NCBI GenBank assembly: GCA_945862475.1
Contig: CAMAYW010000210.1
Coordinates: 1-5,152, forward strand
Source of the DNA: Bacteriovorax stolpii
GTDB lineage: Bacteria; Bdellovibrionota; Bacteriovoracia; Bacteriovoracales; Bacteriovoracaceae
Direction: 5' to 3'
Length of the DNA: 5,152 nt
Position 1 is the stretch's first letter. Each line of letters opens with the position of its first letter. Shown piece after piece: positions 1-4,522 of the stretch. The translations under genes were made by a program, and so were the position numbers. The notes beneath the pieces are model-generated. The model was not told where the DNA came from and did not search any database. It saw only the letters and a list, made by a program, of their open reading frames with translations.

Positions 1-762
1 ATTGTGGATTGATAAACCAATACCACCAGCAGATTGAGAAATGAGCGCACACTGCTTGAGGGTTTCATAAATACCGTCAATCGAATCATCCTTCATGCTT
101 ACCAGGAAGCATGACGACATTTGCGCTTTATTAGTACCGGCATTAAAAAGAGTCGGAGAAGCGTGCGTGAACCAGCCCTCTGAAATAAGATGATAGGTTT
201 TAATAGCTTCTTCGATGTTTCCAATCTGAACTCCTAGGGCAACTCGCATAAATAAATGCTGAGGACGCTCAACAATTTTTCCATTCACTTTTAAAAGATA
301 TGATTTTTCAAGAGTCTTATACCCAAAGTAATCAAATTCAAAATCACGAGAGTAAGCAATCTCTTTCATGATTCTATCTTTGTGTTGATTAGCAAATCCA
401 AAAATCTCCTCAGAGATAAGTGGTTGATGTTCACCAGTGAATTCATTTTTATAACCATACAGTTTTTCAAATGTTTCGATGAAAGAATCTGAAGTCGAAC
501 GGTGAAGATTTGCCACTGCAATTCTTCCGGCCAGTCGAGCATAGTCTGGGTGAACAGACGTCATATAAGCCGAGACCTCAGCTGAAAGATTATCTAATTC
601 TTCAGTTGTGATCCCATCAAAAAGACCATTAATCGTTCTTTTTGCAACTTGCATCGAATCAACATACTTTTGATCTAAACCGTAAGTAAGTTGTGAAATG
701 CGGTGAGTGATTTTATCAAATTGTACTGGTTCTCTTTTACCTGAACGTGTTTGAACGAACAT
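1..762 (-). CDS. nrdA: Class Ia ribonucleotide reductase, large (alpha) subunit, N-terminal 254 residues (runs off left edge)
   Basis: This is the catalytic and allosteric subunit that reduces ribonucleoside diphosphates to deoxyribonucleotides in the cytoplasm, paired with NrdB. The frame is open from the ATG at 762 to base 1, so only 254 residues are seen; eukaryote-like members are usually about 750-800. Residues 1-90 form an ATP-cone (VQTRSGKREPVQFDKITHRI near the start), the overall dATP/ATP activity site. Residues 145-254 carry the start of the barrel, with YFGYKTLEKSYLLK, ERPQHLFMRVALG, WFTHASPTLFNAGT and SSCFLVSMKDDSIDG. Cys218 matches one of the redox-active cysteines and Asp226 the specificity-site aspartate, both at the same number as in human RRM1, so the protein is collinear with the eukaryotic enzyme. 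An AAGGAG lies 6 nt before the ATG and overlaps the nrdB stop codon, which suggests coupled translation. Family identity is very secure; the missing C-terminal part cannot be judged. Confidence 0.97.
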   Translation of the reverse strand, partial: MFVQTRSGKREPVQFDKITHRISQLTYGLDQKYVDSMQVAKRTINGLFDGITTEELDNLSAEVSAYMTSVHPDYARLAGRIAVANLHRSTSDSFIETFEKLYGYKNEFTGEHQPLISEEIFGFANQHKDRIMKEIAYSRDFEFDYFGYKTLEKSYLLKVNGKIVERPQHLFMRVALGVQIGNIEEAIKTYHLISEGWFTHASPTLFNAGTNKAQMSSCFLVSMKDDSIDGIYETLKQCALISQSAGGIGLSIHN

Positions 763-768
763 TGTCTA

Positions 769-775
769 CTCCTTA
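769..775 (-). promoter_or_regulatory. nrdA ribosome binding site overlapping the nrdB stop codon
   Basis: On the minus strand the sequence reads TAAGGAG followed by TAGACA and ATG. The AAGGAG (774 to 769) shares two bases with the nrdB TAA (775 to 773). This fixes the nrdA start and suggests that ribosomes finishing nrdB re-initiate on nrdA. Confidence 0.85.
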
Positions 776-1759
776 AAAATCCATATCGGTTGAAAAAGCA
801 AATTGAGCACCCGCAGGCTCTTTAGTAGAGTTCATCACCCCAGCCTTTTGGTATTCAGCAACTCGCTTTTCAAAGAAATTAGTTTTACCTTGCATTGAAA
901 TCAATTCCATCCAGTCGAATGGGTTTTTAGCGCCGTACATTTCGCCGTAACCAAGAGATCTCATCAATCTATCAGCAACAAACTTGATGTATTCTTTCAT
1001 CATCTCGGCATTCATACCGATAAGAGAAACAGGAAGTGCTTCTGTTATAAATTCACACTCAATCTCTAAAGCTTCAGTAATGAGTTCTCGTATGCGAGAC
1101 TCAGAAGGCTTGTCTGAGATGTAGTTCTTATAAAGTAAGCAAGCAAAGTCTGTGTGAAGACCCTCGTCCCTCGAGATCAACTCGTTAGAGAAAGTAAGAC
1201 CCGGCATAAGGCCGCGCTTCTTTAACCAGAAGATTGAACAGAATGAGCCAGAGAAGAAAATTCCTTCAATCGCTGCAAACGCCACAAGTCTTTCAGCAAA
1301 AGATCCATTGCCGTAAATCCACTTCATCGCCCAGTCAGCTTTCTTTTTAATACATGGAATATTATCGATGGCCTTAAAGAGATAATCCTTTTTTGCTGGA
1401 TCTTTAATATATGTATCAATAAGAAGACCGTAGGTTTCAGCATGGATGTTTTCCATCGCAATCTGAAAACCATAAAAAGAGCGTGCTTCCGGAATCTGTA
1501 CGTCGTTATAAAAACGAAGGGCGAGATTCTCGTTCACAATTCCGTCTGAAGCCGAAAAGAACGCCAGGACATGCGAAATATAGTGACGCTCCTGCTCATT
1601 AAGGGATTCCCAATCTTTTAAGTCGGAATAGAGGTCAATCTCTTCCGCTGTCCAAAAAGAGGCCATGGCCTTTTTATACATGTCCCAGATGTCGTGATAC
1701 TTGATCGGGAAAAGTACAAATCGATCATTCGTTTGTTTAAGTAGTGGCTCCGTGCTCAT
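773..1759 (-). CDS. nrdB: Class Ia ribonucleotide reductase, small (beta, radical-bearing) subunit
   Basis: A complete protein of 328 residues that assembles the di-iron/tyrosyl radical needed by NrdA. All family residues are visible: metal ligands Asp72 (FSASDG), Glu103 and His106 (AMENIHAETY), Glu165 (AAIEGIFFSG), Glu199 and His202 (ISRDEGLH), with radical Tyr110. The likely radical-transfer residues are Trp36 (SFWTAEE), Asp198 and Tyr303 (AEYQKAGVM). The C-terminus FSTDMDF corresponds to the R1-binding tail of eukaryotic R2 (FTLDADF in human). Motifs such as FPIKYHDIWDMYKKA and LKKRGLMPGLTFSNELISRD are nearly those of human RRM2, so this is the eukaryote-like subclass rather than the E. 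coli type. A strong AAGGAG lies 7 nt before the ATG. It is the first gene of an nrdBA operon with a 10-nt gap before nrdA. Two NrdR-like boxes upstream imply NrdR control. The presence of Tyr110 argues against a radical-less class Ic variant. Confidence 0.98.
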   Translation of the reverse strand: MSTEPLLKQTNDRFVLFPIKYHDIWDMYKKAMASFWTAEEIDLYSDLKDWESLNEQERHYISHVLAFFSASDGIVNENLALRFYNDVQIPEARSFYGFQIAMENIHAETYGLLIDTYIKDPAKKDYLFKAIDNIPCIKKKADWAMKWIYGNGSFAERLVAFAAIEGIFFSGSFCSIFWLKKRGLMPGLTFSNELISRDEGLHTDFACLLYKNYISDKPSESRIRELITEALEIECEFITEALPVSLIGMNAEMMKEYIKFVADRLMRSLGYGEMYGAKNPFDWMELISMQGKTNFFEKRVAEYQKAGVMNSTKEPAGAQFAFSTDMDF

Positions 1760-1766
1760 ACCCCAG

Positions 1767-1772
1767 CTCCTT
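1767..1772 (-). promoter_or_regulatory. nrdB ribosome binding site
   Basis: AAGGAG on the minus strand, 7 nt before the nrdB ATG at 1759. The leader just upstream (about 1780-1796, minus strand) is a CA-rich, G-free run that should be unstructured and favourable for ribosome loading. Confidence 0.85.
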
Positions 1773-1849
1773 CTTCATGATGTGTGTGGTGGTGTTATTT
1801 TCTGTCTTAAATTAAGCGTAGTAGTTGATCTGACATTTGAAAAGAGAAA

Positions 1850-1865
1850 AAACTACATATAGTGG
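1850..1865. promoter_or_regulatory. NrdR box 1 (candidate operator)
   Basis: AAACTACATATAGTGG matches 13 of 16 positions of the known NrdR-box consensus ACACTATATATAGTGT, by hand alignment. It is an imperfect palindrome about 90 bp upstream of the nrdB start. NrdR boxes typically occur as a pair before ribonucleotide reductase operons, and this one has a partner 42 bp away. Confidence 0.72.
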
Positions 1866-1867
1866 TT

Positions 1868-1895
1868 TCGACATTTTTTTGACGGTTTTTATAAC
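1868..1895 (+). promoter_or_regulatory. Candidate rightward promoter between the NrdR boxes
   Basis: TCGACA (1868-1873, 5/6 of TTGACA), a 16-bp spacer and TATAAC (1890-1895, 5/6 of TATAAT) predict a start near 1902. It would transcribe the 1902-2250 segment. It overlaps the leftward nrdB promoter and its -10 touches NrdR box 2, so it may share NrdR control. The assignment rests on hexamer match only. Confidence 0.38.
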
Positions 1896-1915
1896 TAGAT
1901 TTAGTGGAATGTCCG
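1888..1915 (-). promoter_or_regulatory. Candidate sigma-70 promoter of nrdBA
   Basis: On the minus strand CGGACA (1915 to 1910, 4/6 of TTGACA) is followed by a 16-bp spacer and TATAAA (1893 to 1888, 5/6 of TATAAT). A start near 1881 would give an nrdB leader of about 120 nt. NrdR box 2 fills the spacer and box 1 lies about 16-31 bp downstream of the start, a sensible layout for repression. A TATATG at 1861 to 1856 inside box 1 is an alternative -10 with no good -35. Confidence 0.42.
1892..1907. promoter_or_regulatory. NrdR box 2 (candidate operator)
   Basis: TAACTAGATTTAGTGG matches 11 of 16 positions of the NrdR-box consensus and keeps the core CTA-N4-TAGTG arrangement. Its left edge is 42 bp from that of box 1, close to four helical turns, so two NrdR units would sit on the same DNA face. 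It lies between the candidate -35 and -10 hexamers of the nrdB promoter. It is weaker than box 1 by itself; the paired spacing and the downstream gene are what support it. Confidence 0.62.
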
Positions 1916-1981
1916 ATAAATTTTCTCGAGGAAAATGGCTAAATTTTAACAAATTCTTACATCCATAGGCTAAGTTCATCC

Positions 1982-2242
1982 ATGAACTTTACAAACGATT
2001 TCCGCGAAACATCCCCGTCGGATATTTTTGGCGCCGCCATCTGCGATCTCGATGGAAGAATTTACCTACCCACCAGTCGAGGCATCACCATCCAAAGAGG
2101 CCTTCCCCAAGGGATCCGATTTCAGTTGGTTAGACTGACGCTCAAAATCTATCTCCTTGAAACTTATTCATCATTAATGAGATTTGGACTTTTAGTGCAA
2201 TTACTAAATAAGATCCCCTCTCATGAGCTCAGAATGAGCTAG
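1982..2242 (+). CDS. Doubtful 86-codon open frame, no recognisable family (may be non-coding)
   Basis: The frame runs from an ATG to a TAG and would give an 86-residue protein beginning MNFTNDFRETSPSDIF. I recognise no domain. The second half is Leu-rich (LVRLTLKIYLLETYSSLMRFGLLVQLL) and could form an amphipathic helix, but there is no clear signal peptide or membrane span. Arguments against coding are several. No Shine-Dalgarno precedes the ATG, all three rightward frames stay open over about 130 bp of the GC-rich part, codons there often end in C unlike the neighbours, and the stop codon lies in the stem of an intrinsic terminator. Arguments for coding are the length in an AT-rich region and a candidate promoter upstream. 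A structured small RNA spanning about 1902-2250 is an equal alternative. Confidence 0.28.
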   Translation: MNFTNDFRETSPSDIFGAAICDLDGRIYLPTSRGITIQRGLPQGIRFQLVRLTLKIYLLETYSSLMRFGLLVQLLNKIPSHELRMS

Positions 2243-2249
2243 ATTTTTT
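2226..2249 (+). terminator. Intrinsic terminator after the 1902-2250 segment
   Basis: AGCTC (2226-2230), loop AGAAT and GAGCT (2236-2240) form a 5-bp stem followed three bases later by six T residues (2244-2249). The stem is short but perfect. It contains the first base of the TAG stop of the doubtful 86-codon frame, so translation to that stop would run into the hairpin. Confidence 0.5.
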
Positions 2250-2290
2250 CTTGCATAAATAAAAAATTAAAATACAAAAAAATTAAAAAT

Positions 2291-2319
2291 ATTTCTTAAA
2301 ACGGTTCATGTTTTATGAT
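2291..2319 (+). promoter_or_regulatory. Candidate promoter of the small PH-like gene
   Basis: TATGAT (2314-2319, 5/6 of TATAAT) lies downstream of a weak -35 region (ATTTCT at 2291-2296, 17-bp spacer) and of a strongly A/T-rich stretch at 2255-2298 that could act as an UP element. A start near 2326 would leave a leader of about 34 nt before the TTG at 2360. The ATG at 2315 falls inside this -10, which argues against that ATG as the start codon. Confidence 0.42.
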
Positions 2320-2348
2320 TTTTTTTTCGATAAGAAACTACCATTCAC

Positions 2349-2354
2349 AGGAGG
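2349..2354 (+). promoter_or_regulatory. Perfect ribosome binding site that selects a TTG start
   Basis: AGGAGG, the full anti-Shine-Dalgarno complement, is 5 nt before TTG at 2360. The in-frame ATG 45 bp upstream has no comparable site. This decides the start of the following gene. Confidence 0.85.
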
Positions 2355-2359
2355 CAAAA

Positions 2360-2725
2360 TTGATTTTCTACACTCTCCAAGGCCCGACATCAAAACTAGA
2401 AATTTATGATGATAAAATTAAATTGTTAAAGGGAGCATGGTTAAACGTTTTTACAAAAAAAGATTCTGGAGACACGTGGAAAATCAGTGAATTATCTTAC
2501 TTTGAAATAACGGTACCGAAGTTCCTATTTTTTAGCGGAAAGATTGAGTGGACTACCTTCTCAGGGGATAAGGGAACTTTTCGATTTTCTACCAATGCCC
2601 AGATGGTCAAAAAGATTGAGATCTACTTACAAAAAAGAGTCATTAAAAATCACCAGCAATTAAGTAACATAAAACAAATTCAACAACCGCGAAAAGATCA
2701 CAGAGATCTTCTTATTGCGGCCTAG
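2360..2725 (+). CDS. Uncharacterised 121-residue protein with a PH-like beta-rich pattern
   Basis: I do not recognise a named family. The start is placed at TTG 2360 because of the perfect AGGAGG before it; the upstream in-frame ATG at 2315 has no such site and lies in the candidate -10. The protein has no signal peptide or membrane span. Alternating strand-like segments appear at 13-23 (LEIYDDKIKLL), 26-31, 39-50 (TWKISELSYFEI), 55-66 (FLFFSGKIEWTT) and 71-78 (KGTFRFST), then a probable helix at 80-96 (AQMVKKIEIYLQKRV) and a polar Gln/Lys tail. Strand-rich with a closing helix is the pattern of bacterial PH-like domains, so a small cytoplasmic binding protein is plausible, but this is fold-level inference only. 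It appears monocistronic and converges on the FHA gene, overlapping it by 4 bp at the stop codons. Confidence 0.82.
   Translation: MIFYTLQGPTSKLEIYDDKIKLLKGAWLNVFTKKDSGDTWKISELSYFEITVPKFLFFSGKIEWTTFSGDKGTFRFSTNAQMVKKIEIYLQKRVIKNHQQLSNIKQIQQPRKDHRDLLIAA
2694..2710 (-). terminator. Weak hairpin after the FHA gene (candidate leftward terminator)
   Basis: AAGATC, loop ACAGA and GATCTT form a 6-bp stem. On the minus strand it begins 11 bases past the FHA stop, and a short T run (complement of AAAA at 2692-2695) overlaps its far end. The run is short and the stem AT-rich, so efficiency is doubtful. It lies inside the 3' end of the opposing PH-like gene. Confidence 0.27.
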
Positions 2726-4521
2726 ATTTTTTCAGTCTCTGCAAAGAAATTAAGAGGCTGCCTTACATCCACAAGTCCTCCTCCTTTTGGTTTAGGAAAA
2801 TCAATAAGGCTGAGGACTTCTCCCATACATCCAATCCCCTTTTGAGAAAATTGGGCATCCTTAACTTTAATATTGTACTTAGAAACTTTCCCAGCAGATG
2901 AAATTGTAAAATTCAAATCAATAATACCCTTAATTTTATCTGAGTTACCAATCAACTCTTTTTGATAACAGTGTCGGAATTGAGGAATGTATTCTCTTAA
3001 AATTTTACGAAGTAATTCTGGGTCCATTGAGCCAAGAACAACGGTCTTCGGCTCCAAATAAGAAGAATCAAATCCAGATTTTGTTGCTAAACCTCTTGAG
3101 CCATAAGAAGAGGATCCGCTTCCCTTTTTATCTGATCCATTAAACTTCGATACTCCGATATCAGCACCCGCAACAAGGGCACCAGTATCCGAAGTGCCTG
3201 TATTGAAATTCGAATCTTTGAGGGCATTCTTAGCAGAAGAACCTTGCGCATTAATCTTTGGAGCATCACCAACAAGAGAATTAAACGCCACAGATGATTT
3301 AAACTCGTATGCTTTCACTGGTGCCACATCTGGTACTTTGGCAGCAGGCGTTGGAGCAGTGGCCTTTGCTGCAACTTTTTTATTAGCAGATGCTTGTGCA
3401 AATTCCACTTTTTGATTAGGTTGGGTCGTATCCTTATGCCCAGTGTTTTCTGTTTTCGTGATGACTTCTTCTGCCTTAAGATCAGATTTTTCGAGATCAT
3501 CGGTTGGTTTCACCATTTTTTCAGGTAATTTATAAACAACCGATATTTCCTCTTTTATGTCCTGATTCTGAGGAATCGTGACAAATAATAAAAGGAGTAA
3601 AGGTAAGAAAACAGAGGCAAATATTTTTGTACCTTGCTTAAAGAAATCGCGGTCTCTGTAAAAAGCAGGTAGCCCGCTCCACTTAACTGTGTGATCAACG
3701 AGTCTGAAAGAAATCTGCTCAGCTCCAAGAGTTAAAAAGACAGGAGTATCCAAGTTAATTTGAGACCATTCTTTTGAAGGCGTTAGTGAATCATTTGAAA
3801 AAAACTTGAGTGAATTGTTGTTAACAGAGAAAATCTTCATTTTATTAATCGTATGGAAGGTTATCTCAAACTTGGACTTTTTTTGTGAAGTTAAAAAATA
3901 ATCCCCGTCTTTGAGACTAACATATGAAACATCGATGATATTTCCGTTAACAAAATTAATTACCTCAAGACGCTTTCCTTTTGTGGAATGTGCAATCTCT
4001 AATGGAGCTTCAGTAGAATCAAGTTCAACATAATCCTTAATCCCATTAATTTTTGGAATTTCAGTTAGTGGTTTATAGGTCGAATCATCAAAAGTAATAT
4101 CGCAGTACTCCCCATCAACATATGTAAGACCTTCTTTAGCGGGTAACTCAACAAAAGAAGGTATTTCAACAGTATCAATTTCATGATCAGGATTAAAAAC
4201 TGGTGCTTCCCCAAGGAGTAATTCTACTTCAAAACTCAATGTTCCAATTGTTAACTTGTCACCTGGGTAAACAGAAGTCTCGTGAACTCTTTTACCATTT
4301 AAAAATAAACCTGATTCTGAATACAGATCCTTTACAAGAAAGCCATCCTGATGAATCATAATAAAGGCGTGAAGAGATGAGACTGATTTGTCACTCAGTT
4401 TAATATCGCATTTCTCAGAAGAGCCAATGATCATTTTTTTCTTATCTAAAATGATACAATCAACAAAGCGATGATCGAGGCATTTTAATAAAAAATTTCC
4501 AGTGAGTGTTGCCGTCTTCAT
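2722..4521 (-). CDS. FHA-domain, single-span envelope protein with AgmX/PglI (TonB-like) C-terminal domain; GltG-like
   Basis: The protein has 599 residues. Residues 10-102 are an FHA domain (IIGSSEKCDIKL, SVSSLHAFI, DLYSESGLFLNG, PGDKLTIGTLSFEV). Residues 183-277 are a second beta-rich domain (RLEVINFVNGNIIDVSY to LTLGAEQISFRLVD), as in other FHA/AgmX-tail proteins. A membrane span at 300-316 (IFASVFLPLLLLLFVTI) is preceded by Arg/Lys, so the N-terminus is cytoplasmic and the rest periplasmic. Residues 321-490 form a flexible linker, Lys/Pro/Ala-rich at 381-403 and Gly/Ser-rich at 440-485. Residues 497-595 are the AgmX/PglI tail (MDPELLRKILREYIPQFRHCY, then FPKPKGGGLVDVRQPLNF). The architecture matches GltG-type components of the Myxococcus Glt machinery, which link cytoplasmic partners to the envelope. 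Usual FHA residues are missing: GR is GS (Ser34), and the S-x-N-G asparagine is Ser70; Ser48 and His51 remain. It follows the TPR gene after one base with AGAGGA 5 nt before its ATG. Confidence 0.93.
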   Translation of the reverse strand: MKTATLTGNFLLKCLDHRFVDCIILDKKKMIIGSSEKCDIKLSDKSVSSLHAFIMIHQDGFLVKDLYSESGLFLNGKRVHETSVYPGDKLTIGTLSFEVELLLGEAPVFNPDHEIDTVEIPSFVELPAKEGLTYVDGEYCDITFDDSTYKPLTEIPKINGIKDYVELDSTEAPLEIAHSTKGKRLEVINFVNGNIIDVSYVSLKDGDYFLTSQKKSKFEITFHTINKMKIFSVNNNSLKFFSNDSLTPSKEWSQINLDTPVFLTLGAEQISFRLVDHTVKWSGLPAFYRDRDFFKQGTKIFASVFLPLLLLLFVTIPQNQDIKEEISVVYKLPEKMVKPTDDLEKSDLKAEEVITKTENTGHKDTTQPNQKVEFAQASANKKVAAKATAPTPAAKVPDVAPVKAYEFKSSVAFNSLVGDAPKINAQGSSAKNALKDSNFNTGTSDTGALVAGADIGVSKFNGSDKKGSGSSSYGSRGLATKSGFDSSYLEPKTVVLGSMDPELLRKILREYIPQFRHCYQKELIGNSDKIKGIIDLNFTISSAGKVSKYNIKVKDAQFSQKGIGCMGEVLSLIDFPKPKGGGLVDVRQPLNFFAETEKI

Positions 4522-4522
4522 A

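Larger units (their letters stand above)
1902..2250 (+). ncRNA. Possible small RNA transcript (hypothesis competing with the 86-codon frame)
   Basis: A promoter-like pair ends at 1895 and an intrinsic terminator ends at 2249, defining a transcript of about 350 nt. Its core (2001-2120) is about 55% GC by hand count, against 10% over 2241-2300, a contrast often seen for structured RNAs in AT-rich genomes. Short hairpins are visible: CCATC/GATGG (2037-2041 with 2051-2055), CCTT/AAGG around CCCC (2101-2112) and TCAGT/ACTGA (2122-2138). I checked for the signature sequences of tmRNA and RNase P RNA and did not find them. No known RNA family is recognised. Confidence 0.22.

Noticed and set aside
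1738..1779. 13-codon frame on the minus strand overlapping the nrdB start (ATG at 1779)
   Set aside because: It has no ribosome site of its own and contains the nrdB Shine-Dalgarno in its body; a chance frame is more likely than a regulatory upstream peptide.
1935..1949. Four-codon leader peptide (ATG GCT AAA TTT TAA)
   Set aside because: The only GAGG is 3 nt from the ATG, too close for normal initiation, and nothing downstream suggests attenuation.
1902..2250. tmRNA, RNase P RNA or a cobalamin riboswitch in the nrdB upstream region
   Set aside because: The conserved ends and core motifs of tmRNA and RNase P RNA and the B12-box were looked for and not found.
2701..2741. Bidirectional terminator from CAGAGA/TCTCTG flanking the convergent stops
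   Set aside because: The 6-bp arms are separated by 29 nt and have no suitable T run on either side, so a functional terminator is unlikely.
3087..3500. Three open frames inside the FHA gene (3087-3275 and 3315-3500 minus, 3194-3415 plus)
   Set aside because: They lie in other frames of the low-complexity Ala/Pro/Gly/Ser linker, have no ribosome sites, and the FHA gene explains the sequence fully.
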